This document shows positions 9,701 to 16,605 of a stretch of DNA of 64,000 nucleotides, piece after piece (position 1 is the first letter of the stretch; the number at the start of each line of letters is the position of its first letter). The DNA is taken from assembly GCF_024713945.1 (NCBI RefSeq), contig NW_027461518.1, positions 124,001 through 188,000 on the forward strand, given 5' to 3'. Source of the stretch: Dermatophagoides farinae. Taxonomy: Eukaryota; Arthropoda; Arachnida; Sarcoptiformes; Pyroglyphidae. Under the pieces are notes generated by a model that saw nothing but the letters and a program-made list of their open reading frames with translations, was not told the origin of the DNA and searched no databases. The position numbers and the translations under genes were made by a program.

Positions 9701-10085
9701 CATTATTGTTTAAGTACAATGTGGTATCGCCAGACTTGTACGAGTATTTTTCAGCATTTGTGTGCAACGTCCGCGAAACTGTCAGTGTGAAGTGCCGTCT
9801 GATCAACAAAGAGGTTTCGTCGTTGCCCTCCAGCTTCAGCCGGATTTCGCCTTTGACTGCGGATGTAGCCAGCAGAGACGGATCGTGCAAAAAGTATTTG
9901 CCCTTTCCCGTGTCTGGAGGCAGTTCCCCAGTCAATGCAGTTCTGATGCATTCTATTATCGTGGTTTTTCCAGCGCCATTTTGTCCGCAGATTAACGTTA
10001 GCGGTTTTAAAAAATGAATCGTGGCTATTTCATCTGGTTTGAAAGAACGTATTCCCGAAAATCCCAGTTTTACTAGATAAACCAT
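6741..10085 (-). CDS. RAD50: RAD50 DNA double-strand break repair ATPase
   Basis: This intact, intronless RAD50 of 1,114 residues is shorter than the usual 1,300. Walker A is GQNGAGKTT near residue 36. Long coiled coils follow on each side of a zinc hook CLYC near residue 603. The C-terminal lobe has the signature CSAGQK and Walker B LFALDEPTTNLD near residue 1045, then an H-loop LILITHD. RAD50 works with MRE11 to tether and process DNA ends. The start ATG gives the canonical N-terminal strand (LVKLGFSGIRSF). The gene is divergent from the RRM gene, with 120 nt between start codons. The shortening lies in the coiled coils. Confidence 0.95.
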   Translation of the reverse strand: MVYLVKLGFSGIRSFKPDEIATIHFLKPLTLICGQNGAGKTTIIECIRTALTGELPPDTGKGKYFLHDPSLLATSAVKGEIRLKLEGNDETSLLIRRHFTLTVSRTLHTNAEKYSYKSGDTTLYLNNNESQVYAHKQTETNKIIMNFLKTTPSMINNVLFCHQEDNLWPMADSATLKKKFDELFGYSMYAKALDTLNSVRKKYAKLDKELETEFLLVTKDIEQYNKMIEKKTLLESSFTDENAILTDLQQKKTSLHDQVDKTLEQYNNLTQLKRSYDKLLACKEQICSTFSSPLAQSSVSGISVEESKQVLSKHKALVVERDDLNTVLKANRDLLAHYKKLKQKLQELFPNVNVDFSPALITKKIEDLQSNIDSLTSSTSDLEKQYANLQKGVQEKRNLVAIKKQLLIDTMSMSKKHELLSCEIKQLTDKLTLTENDSFQQDELETSLNLLNAKNAEVKNTLKSLQTKKSSLYYIPNIEKLLSEAKELELEVERLEMSSVGRKFSSVSYEVLFLLLNYLIPLQNSHITEEFSHLEQLQARFNEIVTAYGILNLNDAKNIEQFTKMIEKETATNSLSKCRLDDVKLLFDLVRNNEFRELFNQVMDCLYCAKNMNKENTPNPDENSHGLLTMFSSLKQFCDYFTKLVQYKKTTELINVLTAEQTQTNSSTQNKPTPVTDRSASNFQIQTLDNLNSEINENIKRLEEGEDKVKSLQTDLNSVKQEIERKHFFTSMMKKKKEELASIKCEHSVDKLNAEISNIEGDIEKTVNESISVFNLIKNNNSSISQLKVEKQRFEKLNNEILKLNYNVTKINELTTETDELQCRHDSLTAQLNAVDPQLLLKNIELHEVNRQLTQLNFSETLHREVEKELNERTSELREISKQCDLQTGKISILCKAITQQDEELRNFKSHYSDDIFVLHKSLLTKQQTTKALIADLANYTSNFEKAIIQFHKHQMQDINLKLRELWTQIYSNSDIDYISIESNAESESKSYDYRVIMHKSNVPVTMKGRCSAGQKVIASLIIRLAIAQVISKKCHLFALDEPTTNLDAKNCESLAEALAKILMLQNRHNNFQLILITHDENFVSLLRTRCVANYYYNVKRAHGGFSEIYQSII

Positions 10086-10205
10086 CGTTGTAACCGAAAC
10101 TAAAGTTAATGCATTTTCTTATATTTTAATTAACTTATCATATTATTTTTTGCTAGGCCAAGATAAAATTTTTTAACAATCGCAGTCAGAATTCCCATTA
10201 TGTAA

Positions 10206-11519
10206 ATGAAAAAACATCAGTCTCACTATTTGCAGCGTAATCTCATTGATTTAGAACGCAAAACCCTGTTTCTAGATTTTTTAAACCCGAAAACGCTTGA
10301 AAGTGACCTTGAATACTTCATCAAAGACCATTTCAAAAAGCCATTTCAAATTCGAATTGTCCGAAATCCAACTGGAGATTGCAAGGGATTCGGATATGTC
10401 ACTTTTTCGTCGCGCTCTGATGCGCTCAAAGCAAAAAAAATTTTACACGGAGCTAATGTATGCCAGTCGATAATTAGGGCTAGGTTTAGCAAAGCCAAAA
10501 AGCTTGAAACTCAGCCCAAGTCGCTGTTTGTAGAGCTTGCTGATGTTAGCTACAAGAATTTTGAATCTTTGCTGATAGAGATCAAGAAAAACTCATGCTT
10601 CACGCCATACATAGAAGAAATAATCGATATCAGGACGGGCAAAAAAAGGCCCATAAAAACCTTCTTTGTCGACCTGGCAAATTCCGAGGTCACTCAAAAA
10701 CTTCTCGCACATGAAAAAAAAACTGTAGGAAACGCAGCTGTTACAATTGAAATCGCTGTTCCGCTAGTTTCCAACACTAAAACCGTTACTACAAGCGCGG
10801 AAATACCAGACTTTGACTTATGCAATGTGCAGTACGCGATTCAAATTAACGAAAATCTCGATCCAGTAACTGCAGATCGAATTATACAGCTTATCCAGCA
10901 ATACTGTCCAGACCTTAAGCCGCACTCGAGCAAAAAAGACAGTGATAAAACCAAGTTGTGTTTGGAATTCGCGAACGAAGCTGAGTTGTTATTGATCCAG
11001 TCGTTGTTACCCGTTATTTCAGTGCAAAATAGAGACTATAAGTACACCATCGTGAATTCTGTCGACAAGCAAGCGCCGAAAGCGTACAATAAGAAAAGTC
11101 ATCGATATTTCGTCAAGGGTTTGCGATCAAACAGTTCGATTGGTGAGCTCAAACACAGATTGAAGGAGAAATTCAAAAACGTGGAAGTTGACGTTTTCGG
11201 ACGGCGCTCAAATTACGCAGTTGTTACACTTTCGTCGAGTGAACCGAGCGAAACGCTTTTAGCTTCGCTCAAAAACGTTTTTAGCAACAATCAATGTGTG
11301 ATAGTTGAACCCTACCAAAATCAACATCTTCCTTTCTTTAAACGACTGCACTTGAAAGTGGACGAATGCGAAGAAAAATCAATTTGCGAGCCAAAAAAAA
11401 AAATTAAAATAGTCTTTAATCAAAACAAAAAAATAAACTCGCCCGACCACGGCGAAACAAATGACGCTAAAAATATCGACAATAATAATTCTTTACGGTT
11501 ATTTCTCGGGCTAAATTAA
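10206..11519 (+). CDS. RRM-domain RNA-binding protein
   Basis: The first 85 residues form an RRM, with RNP2 TLFLDFLN and RNP1 GFGYVTF near residue 62. Weaker RRM-like segments follow, around residues 100-180, 200-270 and 290-370; each has the alternation of short strands and helices but poor RNP motifs. The tail is Lys-rich (KKKIKIVF). Multi-RRM proteins of this layout include nucleolar RBM28/Nop4, Mrd1/RBM19 and SART3/Prp24; I cannot choose between them. The gene ends with TAA, and an in-frame ATG for the next ORF follows 3 nt later, so the two may share a transcript. Confidence 0.6.
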   Translation: MKKHQSHYLQRNLIDLERKTLFLDFLNPKTLESDLEYFIKDHFKKPFQIRIVRNPTGDCKGFGYVTFSSRSDALKAKKILHGANVCQSIIRARFSKAKKLETQPKSLFVELADVSYKNFESLLIEIKKNSCFTPYIEEIIDIRTGKKRPIKTFFVDLANSEVTQKLLAHEKKTVGNAAVTIEIAVPLVSNTKTVTTSAEIPDFDLCNVQYAIQINENLDPVTADRIIQLIQQYCPDLKPHSSKKDSDKTKLCLEFANEAELLLIQSLLPVISVQNRDYKYTIVNSVDKQAPKAYNKKSHRYFVKGLRSNSSIGELKHRLKEKFKNVEVDVFGRRSNYAVVTLSSSEPSETLLASLKNVFSNNQCVIVEPYQNQHLPFFKRLHLKVDECEEKSICEPKKKIKIVFNQNKKINSPDHGETNDAKNIDNNNSLRLFLGLN

Positions 11520-11522
11520 TTA

Positions 11523-11999
11523 ATGCAACACGTCACCGTGTGTAACACAGTGATGTACCGAAACTTTGTATCTTCGCTACGCTTAAGCGAAAAACAAGCA
11601 AGTTCGCCACGTGATATCTATCTGGGAAATTTTTATTTGAACTTGGCGAAGAACTACCTGGCACAATTGCAAAAAAAAAAAGATAATTACTTAGGAAAAA
11701 ACACATCTATCAAAAAATTGACCACCTTTACATTTCAGGCTTTTTTTGGTTATACACCCGTGATGGCGCTTATCAATGCTGAAAAAGAAATTCTGGAAGT
11801 CTCGCTTGAATACACGGGCTGGCTCAAGCAGTATGTAAACAACGTTAGCACGGACGACAAGATGATCGAAAATATCGCGGACATCAAATGTGCAGCCGAA
11901 AACTTGGTGAAGGGTATACTGCAATTTAGTAATTTGGACTTGGAAACACAGTCCAAGTTCAACTCACATAAGATAAGCATTCTTATAATGTTAAATTAA
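11523..11999 (+). CDS. Unknown 158-residue protein, in frame directly after the RRM gene
   Basis: I do not recognise this protein. It is mostly alpha-helical, with a Lys-rich stretch near residue 45 and no signal peptide or transmembrane segment. Its ATG lies 3 nt after the TAA of the RRM gene and in the same reading frame (TAA-TTA-ATG). It could therefore be a second cistron, a readthrough extension of the RRM protein, or a product from its own promoter inside the RRM gene. It converges with BUB3, with 17 nt between the stops. Nothing in the sequence indicates a pathway. Confidence 0.55.
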   Translation: MQHVTVCNTVMYRNFVSSLRLSEKQASSPRDIYLGNFYLNLAKNYLAQLQKKKDNYLGKNTSIKKLTTFTFQAFFGYTPVMALINAEKEILEVSLEYTGWLKQYVNNVSTDDKMIENIADIKCAAENLVKGILQFSNLDLETQSKFNSHKISILIMLN

Positions 12000-12016
12000 C
12001 AGCAGAGCCAATTAAA

Positions 12017-13000
12017 CTAACTACTGGGCTTGTAAATCACGATTTGCGAAAATTTCATTTCTGAGGCCGTCGGCTCGTGCGTGCCGTCGAAAGACACGGC
12101 CAACGCGAACTCGTTGGTCCGTTTGTTATACGCAGTGCTAGTAATACTCGTTGAAAAAGGTTTTTTCAAATGCCACATACGTTTGCGATTTTTTCCATCC
12201 CAGCAAGCAATGCGGCCGTCACCTCCAACCGTGGTGAAAACGTGGCTGTCTCCCTTGAACGTGATTGCATGGACAGGATACGCATATTCCATGCCACTGG
12301 AGTCGTCCTTCACCCTGTGGCATTTAAACGAATAGTTCTCTCGCTTCTCTTCTGGGTTTGGATCAAAGTACTGATAATAAACACGCCCTTCGTGCGTGCC
12401 AACTGCATACCCCGTGCCGTCGGGAAAGGCAGTCAAAGAAGACGGCATATAGTTTATCGCGTCGTAAATTACGTCTAGTGGTTTCGTCAGCATGCGAAAA
12501 TCGTATATCGTTATGTTGTTTGCCGCATCGGCAATCACTATTTTTTCGTTGACAGTAGACACGCCTGCAACATCCATACCGTAAACCTTACTCTCGATCG
12601 GAAGCTTGTAGCGCAAGTTAGACGTTCTCAAATCCCATACGCAAACTGTTTTATCCCAGCTACCGGTTAATAAACAACTTTTCGAAGGTAAGTACCTGAT
12701 GTGAGAAATAGGATTAAAATGCAATCCGTAAAACGTTTCTGTTTCAGTGACAAAGTTGTACGATTTCACTGCATTTGATAAACCGCCAAACGCAACGTTT
12801 TGCTGGTCGTGCAGGAACTCGACGTCTAGTGCGGGGTCAGAAGTGGAAAATATGTTCAACATCTTGTTTGCACTAGTGTCGTAAAGCCTTACACTACAGT
12901 CGAAACTACTCACCAATAAGTGGTGTTCATTAGCCGGAAAAGGCGACGATTTTAAAGACGTAATGGGTCCATCTGGAGGTCTTTGTATGTCGAAACTCAT
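12017..13000 (-). CDS. BUB3: Mitotic checkpoint WD40 protein BUB3
   Basis: This single-exon WD40 propeller of 327 residues has the usual BUB3 length. BUB3-specific blocks are visible: an N-terminus PPDGPITSLKSSPF, the first blade LLVSSFDCSVRLYDTSAN, the blade LLTGSWDKTVCVWDLRT, the block EGRVYYQYFDPNPEEK, and FKCHR followed by YPVHAITF. BUB3 brings BUB1 and BUBR1/MAD3 to phosphorylated MELT repeats on KNL1 at kinetochores. The paralogue RAE1 was considered, but the FKCHR block and the EGRV..YFDP block favour BUB3. It is convergent with the unknown ORF ending at 11999. Confidence 0.85.
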   Translation of the reverse strand: MSFDIQRPPDGPITSLKSSPFPANEHHLLVSSFDCSVRLYDTSANKMLNIFSTSDPALDVEFLHDQQNVAFGGLSNAVKSYNFVTETETFYGLHFNPISHIRYLPSKSCLLTGSWDKTVCVWDLRTSNLRYKLPIESKVYGMDVAGVSTVNEKIVIADAANNITIYDFRMLTKPLDVIYDAINYMPSSLTAFPDGTGYAVGTHEGRVYYQYFDPNPEEKRENYSFKCHRVKDDSSGMEYAYPVHAITFKGDSHVFTTVGGDGRIACWDGKNRKRMWHLKKPFSTSITSTAYNKRTNEFALAVSFDGTHEPTASEMKFSQIVIYKPSS

Positions 13001-13139
13001 TTAAATTTGTATCTCTTCTACATACACGCTTTTTTTGTTCGATATTATTTTTTTGAGCAACTTAATTCTAAAACAAATATTAATTTTGATACTTTGAAAA
13101 TACGAAATATTTAGCATTTATTAAATCTTTTCGCTGCTG

Positions 13140-13895
13140 CTAAGTCTTATTGGCTCTGCGGCCGGTGAATTCATTGAGCTTGCGCTTTTTTTGTAAAAAC
13201 TCCATTCGAGATAATATGTTGTCTTTACTTTTGTTCGACGCAAGTAAAGTTTCTCTGTTGCTCGCAGTAGAAGTAACATTATTCCAATCCAGCTTTGATT
13301 TTTCAAGAGTCGTAACTTCTTGAGAGTTTTCGAGGTTCAGCGCATTTCTAATAGCTACGCAGTACTGATCATCTTGAACGTCAACAACACTTTGGGTCTT
13401 GTCGCGCAAGTTTACTTGCAGTGTGAATTGCTTACCTCCGAATTTGACTATTTTAGTAATTGTTTGGTTCATTTCAGCGTCTAACCTTTTCAGTATCTCT
13501 TGAGATTTTTTTAAAAACTCTGGGTCAACAGTGGAGCTCAATGTATTAACCAGTGGCTTTCCATTTAGATCTGAGTCACTTTCTTTATTGGGATTTTGTA
13601 AGACAGAAAGTTCATTAAATTTGTCTTCTACACTACAGTCCAGGTTTCTGCCGATGGGTTGTTGTCCATTGACATAAAGAACAGTTTCAAAAATTTTTGG
13701 CTCTGATGTGTTCTGCACTAATTGTTCATATCTTTTTTCAGCTATACTAACAAGTTTTCCTCTATTGGCTTCGTCTTCATTTTCTTCTTCAGACTCTGTC
13801 AGCTCAAAATTTGAATCAGATGCAGATTCGCTACTAACGTAATCTTCATCGTCACTGCTATGAAGGTTGCTAAAGTAGTTGTAGCTTTGATTCAT
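13140..13895 (-). CDS. BCNT-C domain protein (CFDP1/SWC5-like)
   Basis: The 251-residue protein has a Ser/Asp/Glu-rich N-terminus (SSDDEDYVSSESASDS). A C-terminal segment follows: KSKLDWNN, then KDNILSRMEFLQKKRKLNEF. This matches the BCNT-C signature (K-S-x-x-D-W, then a helix with F-L-x-R) of CFDP1 and yeast Swc5. Those proteins are subunits of the SRCAP/SWR1 complex that deposits histone H2A.Z. It is a single exon. The same-strand Bet1-like gene ends 48 nt upstream of its start codon. Confidence 0.65.
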   Translation of the reverse strand: MNQSYNYFSNLHSSDDEDYVSSESASDSNFELTESEEENEDEANRGKLVSIAEKRYEQLVQNTSEPKIFETVLYVNGQQPIGRNLDCSVEDKFNELSVLQNPNKESDSDLNGKPLVNTLSSTVDPEFLKKSQEILKRLDAEMNQTITKIVKFGGKQFTLQVNLRDKTQSVVDVQDDQYCVAIRNALNLENSQEVTTLEKSKLDWNNVTSTASNRETLLASNKSKDNILSRMEFLQKKRKLNEFTGRRANKT

Positions 13896-13943
13896 TCTGC
13901 GACCAAATGTGAGCTGAGAAAATTTATTAGTAAAACCTTTGCG

Positions 13944-14339
13944 TCAAAATTTATGGTAAATCTTGGATAAAATAGTCAATACAAAAGAAATTAAATAATA
14001 TAATAAAATCATAAAAATAACTATAAAAGCCAAAATCCAAATCTTCTTGGCATAACTATAGGTATTTAAATAAATGACTTTATTTACCGAAGTTGATATT
14101 CGGTTTGACAACGTGTTCAAGCCATTTTGCTAAAATAAATCAAACTATAGACTTACCATCATGGTAAAAAACACGTTTGATTCGACAACATCTTGATTTA
14201 TTTGCTCAGATAGCTTTTTCAGTTCAAAAATTTTGCTTTCCAGTATGTTCAAGTGTTCTTCGTTTTTTTGCCGTAGTATGTCGACTACTATATCGTTATG
14301 TACATTACTTTTTTGACTTGTTCTGCGTTCAACATGCAT
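13944..14339 (-). CDS. Bet1-like Qc-SNARE, two exons, tail-anchored
   Basis: Exon 1 encodes MHVERRTSQ followed by a heptad SNARE helix (KNEEHLNILESKIFELKKLS). A 27-nt intron at 14130-14156 (GTAAGT...TTTTAG) joins in phase 0 to exon 2. Exon 2 completes the helix and adds a hydrophobic anchor (WILAFIVIFMILLYYLISFV) near the C-terminus. The order short N-tail, SNARE motif, linker, single tail anchor and the ELKKLSEQINQDV block match Bet1/Sft1 SNAREs of ER-Golgi and intra-Golgi fusion. The position where Bet1 carries the zero-layer Gln appears to be Ser (VESN against KTQN). I start at the ATG at 14339; an in-frame TTG lies upstream. The protein is about 120 residues, the usual size. Confidence 0.65.
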
Positions 14340-14462
14340 GTTGAGCTGGAACAAACAACATTGAGAATTTAATAAAATTTAAATAAAAACCATTAATTAC
14401 TGCCAAATAAATTAATAATCGGAAAACTACAAAAATTAGCTATATTTTTTAGATCTAAGCAA

Positions 14463-15326
14463 ATGAACGTTTACAAAGCTGTATTACTCGATTTGGATGG
14501 TGTTGTTTGGACTAGATATGGAGCTATTGATAAAAGTCCTGATGCTACGCACTTGTTCAAGGAAAACGGTATAAAGGTGTTTTACTTGACAAATAACAGT
14601 CATCGTAGTCAGCAAGAAACATTTGATAAGCTAGTTTCTTATGGCTTTTACGTCGAGTCGCTTGCAAACATTGTGACAAGCCCGTTCTTGACATACAAAC
14701 AGCTCGAATACGATGGCGTTAAAGGTAAAGTCCTCGCTTTGGGGTCGAAAACACTGCTTGTCGAGCTTCAAAAAAATCCAGATTTGCAACTCGTTTCTTT
14801 TGTAGATTTGCAAATGAATCAAGTCCAAATTAAACATACACTAAATGATCAAATAGCAGCAATCGCGCTGGGGTACAAGTCAAACTTGTCCTACTATGAA
14901 ACGGCCGTTGTTCTTTCAATCGCCACGATAAACAAGTGTAAGATATACCTGACCAATCAGGATGTGTTTTACCCTGCAGGAAACGAAATTATGCCCGGAA
15001 CAGGTTCGTATTTGTCTTGTATCACAATGCCGCATGAAATTCTCAATGACAAAATAGTTGTTTGCGGAAAACCAAATGTGCTTATTAGTGAACATTTAAA
15101 AAAAATGTTTGCGTTGGAAAAAACTGAAGTGGTCATGGTTGGCGACAATTTAGAGACAGACGTTAAACTTGGGATAAACTGTGGTTACAGAAGTGTACTC
15201 GTAGAAACGGGCGTGCATTCGAGAGCAGATGTTGAAAAGCTTAAAATTAAGCCCAGCAAAATATTTAAATCGCTGTATGATATGGCTTGTAACGTTAACA
15301 ATGAGCGCGAGCAAGTTAACTATTAG
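14463..15326 (+). CDS. HAD-superfamily phosphatase (phosphoglycolate/4-nitrophenyl phosphatase type)
   Basis: The 287-residue protein has HAD motif I LDLDGVVW at residues 9-16 (nucleophile and acid aspartates), motif II FYLTNNSHRS near residue 42, a Lys near residue 202, and motif IV VMVGDNLETDV near residue 225. The C2 cap between motifs II and III and the CGKPN block place it in the HAD-IIA group of PGP, PDXP and NagD-like enzymes. These hydrolyse phosphoglycolate or pyridoxal phosphate in the cytosol; the substrate cannot be read from the sequence. It is a single exon. The stop lies 8 nt from the stop of the convergent NHP2 gene. Confidence 0.85.
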   Translation: MNVYKAVLLDLDGVVWTRYGAIDKSPDATHLFKENGIKVFYLTNNSHRSQQETFDKLVSYGFYVESLANIVTSPFLTYKQLEYDGVKGKVLALGSKTLLVELQKNPDLQLVSFVDLQMNQVQIKHTLNDQIAAIALGYKSNLSYYETAVVLSIATINKCKIYLTNQDVFYPAGNEIMPGTGSYLSCITMPHEILNDKIVVCGKPNVLISEHLKKMFALEKTEVVMVGDNLETDVKLGINCGYRSVLVETGVHSRADVEKLKIKPSKIFKSLYDMACNVNNEREQVNY

Positions 15327-15334
15327 CTTTTAAA

Positions 15335-15817
15335 TTATTGAAGAAATTTTTCAGCGTCAAAGTACTTGTTTATTTTCAATATTTCCTTTAAACATTTCAT
15401 GTACGACTTGTAAATGGGTGATTCAACGTCAGGTTGCAAGACAAATACTCCACTTGTTGGACGGTTCGAGTTACAGTGAGCACCGATTAAATATTTATTG
15501 TTTACAAACGCGTAAGGGACTTTTTTTTCTTCAGCAAAAACAGGAAGATGTGCAGCTACCTCGATTGGAAAAATATCAGCAGCTATAAAAATGATTCCTT
15601 TAAAATCCTTTCTCAGCAATTTGGTTATTTCTGATATTCCCTTCTTAAAAACTAGAGTAGAATTCTTTTTTTTCGACGAATTGACTTTGTCTAATTCAGC
15701 GCATTTTTGCAGCAAATTGAAACAGCGATTTGTCAGTTTTAACGTAGCCAAAGGTACAGATATTGGCGATACTTCAGAAATTTGTGAATATTCCTCTGGG
15801 TTAATTTCTGTGCTCAT
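15335..15817 (-). CDS. NHP2: H/ACA snoRNP protein NHP2 (L7Ae family)
   Basis: This 160-residue L7Ae-type protein has FKKGISEITKLLRKDFKGI followed by IIFIAADIFPIEVAAHLPVF, then VPYAFVNNKYLIGAH and a RPTSGVFVL strand. These match the kink-turn-binding core of NHP2, an H/ACA box snoRNP subunit needed for pseudouridylation and telomerase RNA. The fold could also fit SNU13 or uL8-type proteins, but the extended N- and C-termini and the PIEVAAHLPV block favour NHP2. Its start lies 129 nt from the start of the divergent SEP-domain gene, so the two may share a promoter. Confidence 0.75.
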   Translation of the reverse strand: MSTEINPEEYSQISEVSPISVPLATLKLTNRCFNLLQKCAELDKVNSSKKKNSTLVFKKGISEITKLLRKDFKGIIFIAADIFPIEVAAHLPVFAEEKKVPYAFVNNKYLIGAHCNSNRPTSGVFVLQPDVESPIYKSYMKCLKEILKINKYFDAEKFLQ

Positions 15818-15946
15818 TGTGATTTTAACGCTTTTTTAAAGCAATTTTTGTCTTAAATAATTAAAACATTTCGCTCAAATTTAGTAAATAAATAATTTCG
15901 CTTTTAGTAAAAATTTATATCATCACACTGTTTTAAATTCTAAACT

Positions 15947-16262
15947 ATGAAGATTTTGTAAGTTAACAGTTTCAAACTGCTTTTTTAGTGGATTTTCCGA
16001 CTTGGCGGAAAACTCTAGTTGTAACAGCTTTACACATCAACGAACTGGCCCTGATAACGCGAACTCAGTTCACTTTATCTTGTATAAAAACGGATTTCTC
16101 GTCTACAACAAATTTTTCGATTTTGCTGACGTCAACAACATCAGAATGTGGGAAGAAATTCAATCAGGCCAGTTTCCAAAAGAATTGGTTCATTTACAAG
16201 ATCATCGTAAAGGCTCGGTGTCTGCTCAAATCTCCGAAAAAAACGAAATGTATGAGCCTTGA
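15947..16262 (+). CDS. SEP-domain protein (p47/Shp1-like), two exons
   Basis: A three-codon first exon (MKI plus two bases) is joined over a 31-nt intron at 15958-15988 (GTAAGT...TTTTAG) to a second exon ending at TGA 16262. The 94-residue product contains a SEP domain: FILYKNGFLVYNKFFDFADV, then MWEEIQSGQFPKELVHL. In p47/NSFL1, UBXN2 and Shp1 this trimerising domain precedes a UBX domain that binds p97/CDC48. Here the protein stops soon after the SEP domain and no UBX domain follows before the next gene, so a p97 adaptor role is only inferred. The short protein could be a naturally reduced cofactor. Confidence 0.65.
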
Positions 16263-16605
16263 TCAATTGTTTCTATTACAACGCTAATTTTAATAAATTA
16301 TGTAAATTTTAATTGTCGATTGACATTTGTGTCACATCATCAAACGGTCCATAAATTAATGAAATTGTTAGCCACTGCAACTTTTTTCGCAGATCAGAAA
16401 ATTATTTTTCAACAATTTGCGCAAAATATTCGTAGTTTTTTCATAATTAAATTTAAAAATATTTATATTATTAAGCATATTATGCCTAGAGAAATAAAAA
16501 CTGATAGATGAATAAAATATAAAATCAAATTTTGAAATACATAAGACTTTAATTTTATAAAGCTATCGGTTCAAATACTAGTGGTTAACTAAAATTTTAC
16601 AAAAC
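16263..16605. other. Intergenic spacer, no gene seen
   Basis: This 343-nt spacer between the SEP-domain gene and RPN1 is strongly A+T-rich. A 63-codon frame from a TTG at 16320 lacks any recognisable domain and does not supply the missing RPN1 N-terminus in frame. I see no RNA gene. Confidence 0.5.

Noticed and set aside
9616-10017. Several overlapping plus-strand ORFs within RAD50
   Set aside because: They oppose the well-conserved RAD50 Walker A region and have no recognisable content.
11517-11525. Reassigned TAA codon joining the RRM gene and the following ORF
   Set aside because: TAA ends many other genes in the window where homology also ends, so it is a normal stop here.
12017-13000. 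RAE1/GLE2 in place of BUB3
   Set aside because: The FKCHR and EGRV..YFDP blocks and the absence of the RAE1 N-terminal extension favour BUB3.
16560-16600. GGTTCAAATA, resembling a tRNA B box
   Set aside because: No acceptor stem, anticodon arm or A box can be paired around it.
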